DNA of 64,000 nt from Yponomeuta sedellus (GCA_934045075.1 OW203730.1:6150785-6214784); one strand, 5' to 3'. Numbered from the stretch's first letter, positions 11,003-22,697 are shown. The notes: generated by a model not told the origin, from the sequence alone. Program-made: numbers and translations.

Positions 11003-11231
11003 GGTATTTGTAACCACATAAGTACACAGGAATACCTGTACGTCCCAAAACCGGCGTGCGTGCATCCACGACTAATGGATGAAGCGAAAGAGATCAGGAT
11101 CCTATCAAGAGTAGCCTTTAGTCTCTGTCTACCTCTCCGGAATACAGGTATACACATATACATACACATATATCCAAGTTTACGTAGATATGTGTATATC
11201 AATGTATCCCCACAAATGGGCAACTTCACGT

Positions 11232-11430
11232 TCATCATGTCAGGTGATGGCAGTCGTTAAGCCATGTCAGAGGCCTTATGGGCGGCTTGATAATTTCTGA
11301 TATTAAGGCCCGCCACTGTCTTACAATCCTCCATCAACCCGGATTTGGCCCCTGTGGTGGAGTATTGTCTAAACTTCCTGCGATGCAGGAAAAGACCCGT
11401 GCTGGGGACATACAAAGGGTTGATATCAGT
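11232..11430 (+). mobile_element. 5S-derived SINE, 3' part
   Basis: It matches the 3' two thirds of the full copy at 34065-34412: GGCAGTCGTTAAGCCATGTC, AGGCCTTATGGGCGGCTTGA, then TGATGCAGG-type sequence and a GGGGACATACAAAGGGTTGA end. The 5S-like head is missing. Confidence 0.75.
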
Positions 11431-11773
11431 CAGTTAGTCATGTTTATCAATACTATGTCTATCTGTAGTATTATTATAAAAAAATTGTTATTACATAGAG
11501 AATCAATTTATTACCAAGACCTGTAATCCACACCTATGTTTATGACAAAAAAATATTTGGATTTGATTTGATTTACAGATGGGAAGTAAGTTAGTTAATG
11601 TATGTAAGTATGTATGTAGGGAGCAATCACCGAAAGCACTTTAGCAGTCTTCAAGTATTTATAAGGGACTTTAAGAGTTGACTAAGGTTAGAGGCTAATC
11701 ATTTAACCAAGCAAACAAAATCGCGGGCTTTGCTTTAATATATATAACAATACTTTGTCCTTGTCTATAATAA

Positions 11774-12145
11774 CACTAGCTTTTGCCCGCGACTCCGTCC
11801 ACGTATAAAAGATTCAAGGTACAAAATTTTGCAACCCCGTTCACTCCCTTAAGGGTTAAATTTAGAAAAACTGCGAAACATGTGTTCAATCAATTGTGTT
11901 GAAGAGTATTAGTTTTAAGTTTCAAGAAAATTAGACAACATTCTTTATATCTCCCATACAAATTTTGACAACCTTTTTTGCCCCTTTAGGGATTGAATTT
12001 CAAAAATACGATTTTATTCCTTTCTTACATTATATATACGAGTAGATACACTGTGCAACATTTTAGGTTTCTAGGTCCAACAGCTTGGGCTGGGCGTTGA
12101 TGAGTGAGTCAGTCAGTCAGGACTTTGAATTTTATTTATTTAGAT
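11774..12145 (-). mobile_element. Helitron-like repeat
   Basis: ACTAGCTTTTGCCCGCGAC at 11774 is the reverse complement of the GCGGGCAAAAGCTAGT terminus common in arthropod non-autonomous Helitron-like repeats. The body to about 12145 includes GGTTTCTAGGTCCAACAGC and a GTCAGTCAGTCAG run. The CTAG-type 3' end supports the class; the assignment is from memory of such repeats. A second, shorter copy starts at about 12313 (TTAGCTTTTACCCGCGGC). Confidence 0.5.
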
Positions 12146-12428
12146 TTATATAACGATATTTGTACAGGAGTAAATCGGAGGGCGGAAGGGAATCAATTAC
12201 ACTTACACATAGAGACATCATCAAAGGGCCTTGACGAGGCTTCTAAATATACGTGGGCGTGACCCACATTGTGAGAATACAGCAACGTGACTCAACGGCA
12301 AATAGTGAAATTAGCTTTTACCCGCGGCTACGACTGCGATAGAAATTATCCCAAGGGATATCCACTACGCATTACCGGGATATCTAACGTCCTAAATCTC
12401 ATTTCAGATTTTTGTTCATCTATACGCT

Positions 12429-12655
12429 CCGTGCTTCGCAAGGCACGCTAAGCCGTTGGTGCCGGCTGTCATATAATGGCAGTCGTTAAGTTATGTCAGC
12501 GGCCTTATGGGCGGCTTGATAACTTCTAACAGTAAGGCCCGCCACTGTCTCCACCAACCCGGACTGGGCCCCCGTGGTGGAGTAAGGCCTAACCTTCCTG
12601 CGATGCAGGAAGAGACCCGTGCTCCAGCAGTGGGGACATACAAAGGTCGGTAACG
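12429..12655 (+). mobile_element. 5S-derived SINE, 3' part
   Basis: Plus-strand copy from CGCTCCGTGCTTCGCAAGG to GGGGACATACAAAGG. It lacks the 5S-like head but includes the junction to the tail (CTGCGATGCAGGAAGAGACC). It abuts the Helitron-like fragment that starts near 12313. Confidence 0.75.
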
Positions 12656-12671
12656 TATAACGTAATGTTAT

Positions 12672-12870
12672 ACGCTAAGTTATCAAGCCGCCCATAAGGC
12701 CTCTGACATGGCCTTACGACTGCCATTACATGACGGTAAGGCCCGCCACTGTCTTACAATCCTCCACCAACCCGGACTTGGCCTCCGTGTTGGAGTATGG
12801 CCTAACCTTCCTGTGATGCAGGAAAAGACCCGTGCCCCAGTAGTAGGGACATACAAGGGTTGATAAAGAT
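12672..12870. mobile_element. 5S-derived SINE, inverted composite
   Basis: Positions 12677-12735 hold a minus-strand piece (TTATCAAGCCGCCCATAAGG). It is joined at a shared ACATGACGGTAAGG region to a plus-strand 3' piece (12736-12870) ending GGGACATACAAGGGTTGATA. Two fragments of one family meet head to head, as in the tRNA-Ile-like composites. Confidence 0.65.
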
Positions 12871-13305
12871 ACGCTAAGTGTCATGTAAATCCGTTTAGCC
12901 GTTATTGCGTGCTTAAATATAAAACATCCAAACATTTTCGTGAACTTCATATTAAGATAATATTTAGTGGTATTTACTATAGAATGGAGGGAACCATATT
13001 TTATGGTACTCTATTGTGATGTATTGAAGGTAGCTTGTTAAAATGTCACTTTGACTACGTCAGTCTACAATAAATAGTCTTGAAAGCCTCGTCTTTGTGT
13101 CCTTTTTCACGCCGATAACATGAAGATAACAATGACTAGCTAAGAGCTTCAAAAGTTTTCATTAAAACTAATTGTAAAATATAAGTAAGCTTCTCTAAAC
13201 AAAGCCAAAAGCGGCGAAAGCGGACGAGGTCAACATGTAGAGGCCTACATGATGACCTCGACCGCTCCGTCAAGAGCGTACCGACCAAGAAGGAGAAAAG
13301 ATAGT
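12871..13305. other. Noncoding
   Basis: No gene is supported. An imperfect hairpin lies at 13224-13258 (GAGGTCAACATGTAG pairing with CTACATGATGACCTC). Nothing else is recognised. Confidence 0.45.
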
Positions 13306-13309
13306 TAAC

Positions 13310-13620
13310 AGCCATGAGAACAGCTGGCCAGGAGCGGGTCGGAGGTCGGTGGGCAGACCGCCAAAGGCCTGTTTCATATAATTACAGCGCAAGGTTTACT
13401 ATGTCAATTCGTTGTAAATTGCCGAAGCCGATAAACCCACAATTTAATAAGTAGATTCCTCGCAATGTACCAAGAATTGTCATAATAAACTACTACTAAC
13501 TAGTTTTATGAAACTCGGAAATTTCGGTCCAATGGGCCGACGACATTGTGAAAGCGGCTGGGATAGACTGGACGAGACTAGTGAAGGACCGGAGGATTTG
13601 GCGTGAAAGAGAAAAGTCCT
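13310..13620 (+). pseudogene. LINE RT C-terminal fragment, split by 150 bp
   Basis: GAGRRSVGRPPKAC can be read at about 13329-13371. After an unrelated stretch of about 150 bp, VQWADDIVKAAGIDWTRL and KDRRIWRERE can be read at about 13529-13613. These match the C-terminal GRPP..RW.DDI.K.AG..W..LA.DR..W motif of RTE-like insect LINEs. The intervening AT-rich DNA is probably a later insertion. Upstream RT motifs are absent. Confidence 0.6.
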
Positions 13621-13913
13621 TACCCAAAATGTCCAACAGTGAGCTCTGTTTATAGGCTGATTAGACAGATACTTTTTCTTCTTTTTTGTCAAGTTCTCAT
13701 GACTGAGGGACTTGACTATGGAGTAGCTTCAGCCACCAGCGCAGCGTTCTCCATTAGTTCCGATTATGCGCCAGATGTCTGCTGGTAAGGTTCCTCCCGA
13801 AACTTTAGTCATAGTGTGTATCTAACGCATTGGTGCATATTTGAAGTTCTTCTAGGATAGACTTCTTTGTGCGGCGGGTTTGTGGATATCCTGATAAACT
13901 GTACCTACCTAAG

Positions 13914-14257
13914 TTTATTTATCCTTACTTGTTCATTTTAGTAAACAAGATTCTACCCGTAAAGTATGGATTTTAGTTGCAAAGCGCCATATTCCCGTAA
14001 ATAATGTAATCGGGGATTTTAGATAATACGCCGTCAATTTTATTAACAAAGTTCATTAAGTTGCGAGAAAATATGTAGTTTTGGCATGAAACATCAATTT
14101 TGAGGTTAGAATCTTTTATTTATTTTATTTATTTCTGTTGGGACGATTAACAGCCGCATAACAATTGTACATAAAATGAATTAATAGCTGAAGGCCAATT
14201 ATATCTCCACTTTTAAAAAATCTTGTTTACTAAATTGGCCAAGTAAGGATAAATAGA
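13914..14257. mobile_element. MITE with about 40-bp inverted termini
   Basis: TTTATTTATCCTTACTTG at the left end pairs with CAAGTAAGGATAAATAG at the right end, and similarity continues inward through TTTAGTAAACAAGATT with a few mismatches. There is no transposase ORF. A relative lies at 47590-47815, sharing ATATTCCCRT, TTTTAGATAA and ATCAATTTTGAG segments in the same order. The target duplication is not clear. Confidence 0.65.
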
Positions 14258-14970
14258 CTATAGATATGGACAAAATTTGACAATGAATACTAGAAATAAA
14301 GATAATCTTTCATTCCCAGGATTTAGGTTGGTAAAGGCTGATACATCCTTCATGAGGCATTGTATACGTTTCTAATAATAAAATCCCTGAAGATAAACTA
14401 AGCTCGCGTTTCAAAAAATGTGTTAAGTACAGTTTGTGCCAAAAGGGCTGCTATCACAAAAAGGATTACTTAGGTAACAATGATGTATGGAATTAAAGCC
14501 AGTACCATGCATGAGTTCTATGTTTTATAATAATTATGTAAACTCTGTAAATTAAATACTTCGAAACGACTAAGTTTGGAGTTTTTTTAAGATTTTTTTC
14601 TTCACACTAATCTAAATTTCAAGATGGACACCTAGTTGTTAAACTTGTACCGTTCATTAAGGCGCAGTTTCCAATCGTAATCAATCAAATCAAAAAGGTT
14701 TTACTGTGAATAACACCTTTTTGATCCGATTGATTTTATTTGACAACTCCTTCGAGTTTACGGTGTGAGTTTATCTGTTATGTTTGGAGTTACACAATAT
14801 AATGGTACAATAACAGCACAGAGACGTTGTGATGCGGAAAACAGGCGGCATTCTGGCGGAGGCGCCGCTATTTATCGTCCCATAAATCTGGCGCAATCCG
14901 TCAAATGGTTAAATATGGCTCGGCTCAGCCAAGAAGCTGGTACAACGCCTGACAAATAAGTTGACCAAAT
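14258..14970. other. Noncoding
   Basis: No gene is supported. ATCAAATCAAAAAGGT... and ...ACCTTTTTGATCCGATTGATT near 14685-14740 form an imperfect inverted repeat of about 17 bp. A 64-codon open frame at 14765 has no recognisable motif. Confidence 0.45.
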
Positions 14971-15148
14971 GACTTTAAAAACCTATTTAGAGGCTAAAAA
15001 TTCCACCCATGCCGGGATTCAAACCCGCGACCTCTGGCTATCCGTGCCAGCGCTCTATCCAACTGAGCTAATGGGCAACTCACCGGCATCAGTGAAATTT
15101 CGAACCTCTTTACACTATTCTCGGTTTTACGTCGCTGCCTGTACTTCA
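14971..15148 (-). mobile_element. tRNA-Ile-like SINE, truncated
   Basis: Minus-strand unit with the tail at 14976-15000 and the tRNA-like part at about 15006-15077. It belongs to the second subfamily, whose sense strand reads TTAGCTCAGTTGGATAGAGC, closer to tRNA-Ile. The 5' body stops at GTCGCTGCCTGTAC, where an antisense LINE fragment begins. Confidence 0.75.
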
Positions 15149-15149
15149 G

Positions 15150-15490
15150 GCTATATTATGTAGTCCACTGCTGAACATAGCCCTCTCCTAAAGAGCGCCA
15201 TAGCGCCCTGTCTTCAGCTTGCCGCATCCAGCATCTGCCAGTAGTTTTTCGCAGATCGTCATCCCACCTGGTCGGAGGGCGTCCTACACTACGTTTACCG
15301 AGTCGCAGTCTCCACTCAAGAACACGTTTATTCCAACGGTTATCGGATCTTCGCGAGATATGGACAGCCCACTGCCACGTCAGCTCGCTAATTCTCTGAG
15401 CTATGTCGATAACTTTGGTGCTCTGACGGATGTATCATAGATTATTTTTATGTAGCATAAAAACGTCCCACTGCAGGGCACAGGCCTTCT
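15150..15490 (-). pseudogene. RTE-like LINE 3' coding fragment
   Basis: The minus strand encodes DIAQRISELTWQWAVHISRE and then a GRRPTRWDDDLRKTTG-like motif, read in pieces. It matches the plus-strand fragment at 34816-35165 (DIAQRISELKWQLSREEPTT). This is the C-terminal domain of RTE-type endonuclease/RT ORFs. The 3' end shows the QQW-type region (antisense TAGTCCACTGCTGAACATAG). It is heavily decayed. Confidence 0.65.
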
Positions 15491-15840
15491 GTCGGAAATA
15501 TTGAATATTTACAAAACTTGTATTTTTAATTAAGGAAACAAACAACAATGTTTTCAGCTTCCCGGTTCACAATATCTGCAAGTTGTTAATTGGGAACTCG
15601 ATACTTTTACAAAGTACGAGGATAGGCAGGAACATAAACAAAGGTGCGCCCTGTTCTATATTACCTTGTCGTCCAACAAGCACCCCTGTTTCGAACAAGG
15701 GCCTAGTCGCGATCTGTGGATGGGTTTCATTCATGTCAGGTTTCAGCACATTGATTACGTAACTTTTTACGTATGTCACTGTGTGCAAAAGCGGTATGTT
15801 TACTTAGCATTACCGTATCGATGTAAGACGTTGTATGTAC
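15491..15840. other. Noncoding
   Basis: Open frames on both strands are short and without motif. No gene is supported. Confidence 0.4.
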
Positions 15841-15940
15841 CGACCCAGACTTGACCCCCGTGGTGGAAAAAAGCGCAACTTTCTTGCGATGCAGGAAGAG
15901 ACCCGTCCCCAGCAGTGGGGACATACAAGGGTTGATATCG
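15841..15940 (+). mobile_element. 5S-derived SINE, 3' end
   Basis: It carries GACCCAGACTTGACCCCCGT, TTGCGATGCAGGAAGAGACC and CCCCAGCAGTGGGGACATAC, then a GGTTGATATCG end. Only the last 100 bp of the family consensus remains. Confidence 0.75.
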
Positions 15941-16175
15941 ATGTATCACACCATCATGTTTGCAATGGGGAAGATAAAAAGTACCGGGAACCAGCGTGCC
16001 TGCATGCAACGACTAATTAACGTTAATGAAGCGAAGGTGATCAGGATCGTTGCAGTCAATGGTCTCTGCCTACGCCTCTGGGATATAGGCGTGAGGTTAT
16101 GTTATGTGCCAGTATCATACATAGTGGATGTCGCATTTCAGTGGATATCCGATACGTGACAGTAATATTGAGGTT

Positions 16176-16745
16176 ATACTATATTTATTTTTAATGCACT
16201 AACCCGTGCTAAGGACAAATTTAAAAACCTATTTAGAGGTTTAAAATTTTCACCCATGCCGGGATTCGAACCCGCAACCTCTGGCTATCCGTGCCAGCGC
16301 TCTACCAATTGAGCAATGGGTGACTCACCGGCATCAGTGAAACTTCGAACCTCTTTACACTATTCTCTGTATTACAACGTACAGGCAGCGACATCTGGCT
16401 TAAGCAAATTGCATCACTTACAGCCCCGACTTCCTACTTTGCAGTTAGGTTTTACATCGGAACGATAACACTGTACCCACATGATTATACTATATTTTTT
16501 TTTTAATGCACTAACCCGTGCTAAGGACAAATTTAAAAACCTATTTAGAGGCTAAAAATTTTCACCCATGCCGGGATTCGAACCCGCAACCTCTGGCTAT
16601 CCATGCCAGCGCTCTACCAACTGAGCAAATGGGCGACTCACCGGCATCAGCTCAATTGGTAGAGCGCTGGCACGGATAGCCAGAGGTTGCGGGTTCCAAT
16701 CCCGGCATGGGAGAAAAAAAAAATTGCCTCTAAATAGGTTTTTAA
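16176..16745. mobile_element. tRNA-Ile-like SINE, three-unit composite
   Basis: Unit 1 (minus, 16176-16490) and unit 2 (minus, about 16491-16640) are in tandem and share the GCACTAACCCGTGCTAAGG segment. Unit 3 is a plus-oriented partial (about 16649-16745) joined directly inside the tRNA-like region. The whole is flanked once by ATATTGAGGTT (16165-16175 and 16746-16756). One duplication around three units argues that the composite inserted as one molecule or grew afterwards by internal rearrangement. Confidence 0.85.
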
Positions 16746-16747
16746 AT

Positions 16748-16965
16748 ATTGAGGTTGTGTGTTCGATTCTCACTGGGCGCCTTCCCACCGTTCGATTCGC
16801 ACGCAGTCAGAGTGCACTGGAGGCAAACGGACGCTTGTAAATAGCCTTAGTTTGGGAGTATTCCCATTTTTATGATGCCCCGGTCTGATTTTTATAGAAC
16901 AGGGTATCCCCGTATGAGACTAGGACAAGTAGTTATGTTGTGTGGAAATTATTATTATGTTTCAA
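16748..16965 (+). mobile_element. Degenerate tRNA-like SINE
   Basis: GTGTTCGATTCTCACTGGGC (B-box region) is followed by a body with CCCATTTTTATGATG and GGGTATCC segments and a TATGTTGTGTGG end. It resembles the family at 35854-36056 and 25861-26045. Most of the tRNA-like 5' part is gone. Confidence 0.5.
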
Positions 16966-17034
16966 CTTTCGACGATTTAAGACATTTAAAAATCTGAGCC
17001 TTAGTATAATTACTGTAACCTTAAGTAGGTCTCG

Positions 17035-17275
17035 GGGCTGCAAGTGATGCAAATTACTTCAGCCAGATGTCGCTGCCTGTACGTAATACAGAGAGTCTTG
17101 TAAAGAGGTTCGAAATTTCACTGATGCCGGTGAGTCGCCTATTAGCTCAGTTGGAAGATAGCGCTGGCACGGATAGCCAGAGGTCGCGGGTTCGAATCCC
17201 GGCATAGGTGGAATTTTCAGCCTCTAAATAGGTTTTTAAAAATGTCCTTAGCAAGAGTTAGTGCACTCATAAAGC
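17035..17275 (+). mobile_element. tRNA-Ile-like SINE
   Basis: Plus-strand unit of the second subfamily (TTAGCTCAGTTGGAAGATAG). The 5' body lies at 17035-17125, the tRNA-like part at about 17137-17212 and the tail AGCCTCTAAATAGGTTTTTA at about 17219-17238. It continues with TGTCCTTAGCAAGAGTTAGT, the segment that in other copies links adjacent units. Confidence 0.75.
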
Positions 17276-17629
17276 AGAACGTTAATTTATTTTAAAAAAT
17301 TATAAAAAAACTTAACTACAGAGCAGGATGCAATATTTGCAGACTTGCAAAGTTTGCTCATCGCCTGCACAGAAACGAAGTAGGGGCCCCCCTAATTTGA
17401 TTAGATACCCACTCAAACACGGGCCAGCCTATTCAGGGGAGTATTTATTTATCTTTCACGTGCCGCCCATCGATCAATTCGATCCAATGACTTTGGGAAA
17501 TAGAGTTATAATTAGGGTGTGTGTTTTTAGACGCAAGCGGAGGTAACCGCTTATTTTTTTTATATTATGCTAGCTGATGCCGCAAACGTTTGTTTTACAG
17601 AATTAATTAGCCTACGACCTGTCCTTGTC
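17276..17629. other. Noncoding
   Basis: A 72-codon open frame at 17328-17546 shows no motif. No gene is supported. Confidence 0.4.
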
Positions 17630-17875
17630 ATTATAAATAAATAAATAAATATTCATAGACATATTACGCAGATCTCGTTAGCCCTATACTAAGTTCAACT
17701 AAATGACTTGTGTTATAGGTGCTAACTCGACGATAGACTTAATACAATAAATAGATAGATAACATCCAAGACGCGGGACAAACTAGAAAAGTTCGTTTCC
17801 TAGTTTGACCCGGCCGGGGATCGAACCCGAGACCTTCGGATTTACAGTCAGCGTGCCAAATGTCGTGCGGTCGTG
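17630..17875 (-). mobile_element. tRNA-like SINE with TAAA tail
   Basis: On the minus strand, the head has a B box (complement of GGGGATCGAACCC at about 17816-17828), followed by a body ending in (ATTT)n (complement of the TAAATAAATAAATA run at 17635). A related tail lies at 7260-7370. The A-box region is weak. Confidence 0.55.
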
Positions 17876-17884
17876 ACGTGCGTC

Positions 17885-18350
17885 AATCATCGTCAGTTAT
17901 GATCAGCAGCCCACTTCAGCCCACTGCTGGGTATAGGCCTCTTCCCCATCACGCCATCCTTCGTAGTCTCTCGCTATTCACATCCACGGGCTTCCTGCCG
18001 ACCTGACCACATCGTTCGACCATCGGGCAGTCGGTCTATCCACCGACCGCCTCCCGGTACTTGGGCGTCACTCCTTTACTGCCTTGGTCCACTTGTCTTC
18101 ACAGCAGGTGGGCCAGGGCAGGACGTTTGGCGATGCGACCTATTCTCAGATCTACCAAATATACACAAAAAATCATATAAATCGGCAAATCGATAGTAAA
18201 CCTTGGTCCACTTGTCTTCACGGCAGGTGGGCCAAGGCAGGACGTCTGGCGAGGCGGCCTATTCTAAGATCTGCCCTATACGAAAAAAAAACATACAAAT
18301 CGGCGAAAGCGTTTTGGAGGAGTTCGATAACAAACACTTTGACGACATAA
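17885..18350 (-). pseudogene. RTE-like LINE 3' coding fragment with internal tandem duplication
   Basis: Antisense reading gives TKGVTPKYREAVGG and a terminal region matching the QQW-type C-terminus of RTE-like LINEs (complement of AGCCCACTGCTGGGTATAGG). A 119-bp segment starting CCTTGGTCCACTTGTCTTCA occurs at 18082 and again at 18201 with scattered differences. The region is not translatable as one frame. Confidence 0.55.
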
Positions 18351-18481
18351 CATAACATTTACATACAGGCATAGCATCCATCCTTCGCTGTGTAGCGCGG
18401 CAACGAGGCCAGTGTTAAGTTATCGGGACTTTTGAGTCTTAAGTGGCTCAAAGCAATTAAATAAGGTTTTATTATTTCCAT

Positions 18482-18690
18482 GTTGGCGTAGCGGTAGCGC
18501 GTCTGCCTACCATGCAAGAGGTTCCGGGTTCGAATTCCGGCTGGCTACAAAAAAAAACCCAGGTCTTGGATGTTTATATGTGATGTCGCTGTTTCTGGTT
18601 CCCACGATACAGGGTATCCTAGTTTGGGGCCAGAAGCAATGTATGTGCATGTGTAAATCCGAAGCACAATGTATGTGTAAATCCGAAGCA
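18482..18690 (+). mobile_element. tRNA-Gly-like SINE
   Basis: The head has TTGGCGTAGCGGTAGCGC (A box) and GGTTCGAATTCC (B box), then an A-run and the family body. Near the 3' end a segment of about 27 bp (ATGTGTAAATCCGAAGCACA) is duplicated in tandem at about 18650-18692. Confidence 0.75.
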
Positions 18691-18751
18691 CAGGTTCAAC
18701 ATTTATCGTCTCAAGCATGACTACTACCGGTCCTTCATTTTTGGCGCATAA

Positions 18752-18985
18752 TTGGATTTTTCGAAGTATATTTTTATTATTAATTTTAAGGTTACACTAT
18801 CCACACAATATCACATGAAAACTACACTTAATAAAACACACCAAACTATCGATTCTTATACACTCATACTATCACAAAATCTTGGTACATACTTACAATC
18901 ACGCGGTTATATATGCTGGTACAACAATATTAAAACTAGGTCTAGTTTTACCCCTGCGGTGCCTGAAATAACTCTCTATGAATAG
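18752..18985 (+). pseudogene. Possible ORF1 remnant of a two-ORF LINE
   Basis: This 77-codon frame ends 8 nt inside the start of the endonuclease frame (sequence ATGAATAG at 18978: ATG of ORF2, TAG of this frame). Overlap of this kind is common between ORF1 and ORF2 of LINEs. No zinc finger or coiled coil is visible, so calling it an ORF1 tail is inference from position. Confidence 0.35.
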
Positions 18986-21904
18986 TTCACTAAACGCATT
19001 AAGCGAATTAGATGACTCAGAAATTGCTCAATCAATTCTATGTGATATTGAAGAAATCCCCAAATTTATTCAGACACAAAATAAAGATTTAAAAATTATT
19101 TCTCAAAACATCCGAAGTGTCTACAGAAACATAGATGACTTAAACATCACTCTTGCGCAGCTTAATTTCGAACCTGACATTATAATACTTACCGAGTGCA
19201 GATTAAGCCCTAACAAGCCAATTCCAAGCATCACAAACTACATTTCTTTTGCAACAGCTGAACAACTAAATCAAAATGATGGAGTTGTAGCTTATATTAA
19301 GAGTAATATAGAAGCAAATATCAAGGAAATCAAAGTAGATCAGGCATCATGTTTGCAAATTGACGCATACAATTACACAGTTTTAGGTATCTACAGATCT
19401 CCATCAAATACATGTGCTGACAAATTCATCAGTTCTTTGGACGTACATTTGGATACAATAAATTCCTTTAAAAATATAACTCTCGTAGGGGACATAAACA
19501 TAAACCTCAAACAAAGGGAAAATGAACCAAGCTATGAAAGAACCAACAGATACAATTACCTTAATATGCTAGCTTTCCACAGCATACTACCAGGGCACAA
19601 CTTACCTACTAGAGAATCCAGCTGTTTGGATCATTTTATGTTAAAATTAGATAAAACTAAGGTTGTGGCTAAGATTTGTGTTCTTAATACTACTGTTACT
19701 GACCACGCTATGATTTTCTATGTCTCTCAAACATCAAAAAAACTCACAAATGTGCGAAAACCAAAACAGTCACAGATTTCAAAAAAGCGCTTGATAGCCT
19801 CATGTTAAAACATCTGTCTGAACTACTATCCATAGAATAAATGAGTCTTTGCTTGAAAATACAACTACTATTAAAATACCTAAGGCTAAACGTATTATAA
19901 AGCCATGGATAAGTTTTGGCATTCTGAAATGCATAAAAAATAGGAATAATCTGCAAAAAGCATTAAAAAAAGATGCCTATAATGACATTCTGAAAATAAC
20001 ATATAAAAGATATCGAAATTTTTGCAATAATTTAATCAAAAAGTTAAAACGAAATTATGAAAAAAGGCAACTGGCATTATCTACTAATAACTCAAAAAAT
20101 CTTTGGAATAGTATAAAACGTATAACACACTTAAATAAAACTAAAGAAGACAATTCTAGAATACTAAACATAAAAACCTGTCCTAATGAAGCAGTAAACC
20201 ACGTAAATAATTTCTTTGGCAGTGTGGGAAGGATACTGGCAGAAGATATAATGACAAGACATAATTTGAAAAACCCAGAAGTGGTCAAAACACTCCATAC
20301 TCACACTGGGACATCCTTTGTTCTTTTAGAAACCGAACCAGATGAGGTGAATGATATAATTGCTAATCTTAAACCTAACAGTGCATGTGGTTGGGATAAT
20401 ATCCCAACTACTTTCCTTAAGACCGCTAAAGGTGCGATTGTTCCAATTATCTGTCACTTGGCCAATCTGTGTTTCGAAAAGGGCGTCTTTCCATCTCCTA
20501 TGAAAAAATCTATCATTACGCCTGTTTGGAAAAGTGGCGACAAGAATGAAGTCAATAATTATAGACCTATCTCCGTCTTACCATCGATCTCGAAGATCTT
20601 AGAGAAACTTATTAATAAGAGACTTTTAAATTATCTCGAAAAGTTTAATATACTGTCTGATGCGCAATTTGGATTTCGAAGGGGTAAATCTACTGAAGAC
20701 GCGATAACTTCTTTAAGTTCATTTATTGTTGATCAATTAGATAATAAAAATAAATGTCTTACAGTGTTCCTAGATTTAAAAAAAGCTTTTGACACGGTTT
20801 CCGTTCCTCTTCTGCTACGAAAATTGGAAAACGTAGGTATCAGAGGTACACCCTTGTCCCTTTTTAAAGACTATTTGCACAAGCGGCAACAACAAGTGAA
20901 AATTGGACAGTATTTGAGTGACGCCACAGAAATTGACTACGGTGTGCCGCAAAAAAAGAAGCGTCTTAGGCCCAACTTTGTTCTTAGTATACATAAATGA
21001 GTTATGCAGTATTAACCTTGTAAAAGCTCGAGTATTCTCTTACGCAGATGACACCGCAATAGTCTTCACTGGCTTAACATGGGACTGTGTTCAGAAAAAC
21101 GCAGAAATAGGGCTAGCAACCGTATCAAACTGGCTTAAAAATAATCTACTCACCTTAAACACCCTCAAAACGAACTATATATGTTTCACCATTTCCGCGA
21201 GAACACAACCGGATACAGGATTTAAAATTAAAATACACACATGTGATAACATAAACAACAAAAACTGCACCTGTTCTGAGATTAATAAAGTGACAGAAAC
21301 AAAATACTTAGGAATCATGATAGACGAAAACCTTTCATGGCACAAGCATATAGATTTAGTAATAGGCCGCATAAGGAAGATGATGTGGATTTTTAAAACA
21401 CTAAGACACGTAGCTCCAAGAACGTTGCTTATTAAAATATATATTGCACTGGTGCAATCAATTACTATATACTGCATCTCAGTGTGGGGAGGAGCAAGTA
21501 AAACCAAATTCCTGGAAGTTGAAAGGGCACAACGTGCTTTGCTTAAGGTCATGTTTTTCCTACCACGCAGATTTCCAACAGATTCACTTTACGCTTTCTG
21601 TGATCTTCTAACGGTCAGAAAACTATATATTCTGCAAATCATTTTAAGGAAACATAAGAGTCTTGTCTTTGATCCTCACATATTAACTAAAAGAAGAAAA
21701 GATATAATAGTCGAAATAAATTCTGTTAAAACAAGCTTTGCCAGCCAACAATATTCATACATATCAAGCTATATATACAATAAAATTAATCGTAGCATAT
21801 ATATTTATCAAATGCACTCTCATGGTTGTAAAAAAGAATTAACAGATTGGCTAATGAAACTAGACTACAAAACCACGGAATTACTATTGCAACATTTAAC
21901 CTAA
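18978..21904 (+). pseudogene. LINE ORF2 (endonuclease and RT), frameshifted
   Basis: The endonuclease occupies 18978-19770, with SQNIRSVYRN, ILTEC, GIYRSPSN, GDININL and a terminal TDHAM motif. RT follows: WDNIPTTFLK (20394), YRPISVLPSISKILEK (about 20562), FLDLKKAFDT (about 20766, motif A), GVPQ (about 20942, motif B), then YADD (21041, motif C) and KYLGIMID. The frame breaks near 19775 and 19838 and inside motif B near 20950, where an A-rich run replaces the expected GS codons and shifts the frame. Three lesions make it inactive, although all catalytic motifs are still readable. A 5'-truncated relative lies at 37080-37582 on the minus strand. Clade (Jockey/CR1 group) is uncertain. Confidence 0.85.
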
Positions 21905-22140
21905 TACTAAATGAGAAAAAAACTATATAGACATATTTTTATTTTTAAACTACACCTGGTTCTAACCTAAAACAATAATTTAAAACTAAATCGACATAAC
22001 ACACACGCGCGCACACTTACATACACACACACAAACACCACACTTACACACACACACATCCACAAACACACAATAAATGTATTATAGAACTTTACGTTAT
22101 TAAAAATCTAAATGTATAGTTGTGTATAGTGTAATGTATA
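21905..22140 (+). mobile_element. 3' UTR of the preceding LINE
   Basis: A-rich sequence with CA-rich low-complexity patches (22000-22070). The antisense relative at 37060-37340 carries the matching TG-rich patch (37080-37145), so the simple repeat belongs to the LINE family rather than to this site. An AATAAA signal lies at about 22072. Confidence 0.6.
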
Positions 22141-22141
22141 G

Positions 22142-22697
22142 TTCATTCATTCATTCATTCATTCATTCATTCATTCATTCATTCATTCATTCATTCATTC
22201 ATTCATTCATTCATTCATTCATTCATTCATTCATTCATTCATTCATTCATTCATTCATTCATTCATTCATTCATTCATTCATTCATTCATTCAGTCATTC
22301 ATTCATTCATTCATTCATTCATTCATTCATTCATTCATTCATTCATTCATTCATTCATTCATTCATTCATTCATTCATTCATTCATTCATTCATTCATTC
22401 ATTCATTCATTCATTCATTCATTCATTCATTCATTCATTCATTCATTCATTCATTCATTCATTCATTCATTCATTCATTCATTCATTCATTCATTCATTC
22501 ATTCATTCATTCATTCATTCATTCATTCATTCATTCACTCATTCATTCATTCACTCACTCACTCACTCACTCACTCACTCACTCACTCACTCACTCACTC
22601 ACTCACTCACTCACTCACTCACTCACTCACTCACTCACTCACTCACTCACTCACTCACTCACTCACTCACTCACTCACTCACTCACCCACCCACCCA
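22142..22697 (+). repeat. TTCA > CTCA > CCCA microsatellite gradient
   Basis: About 100 units of TTCA (22142-22537, one CAGT interruption near 22294) change through a mixed zone (22538-22556) to about 32 units of CTCA (to about 22684) and then three CCCA units. The direction is away from the LINE tail. The tract stays open as a translated Ser/His/Ile or Leu/Thr repeat, but that is an artefact of a 4-bp period and not a gene. Confidence 0.95.
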
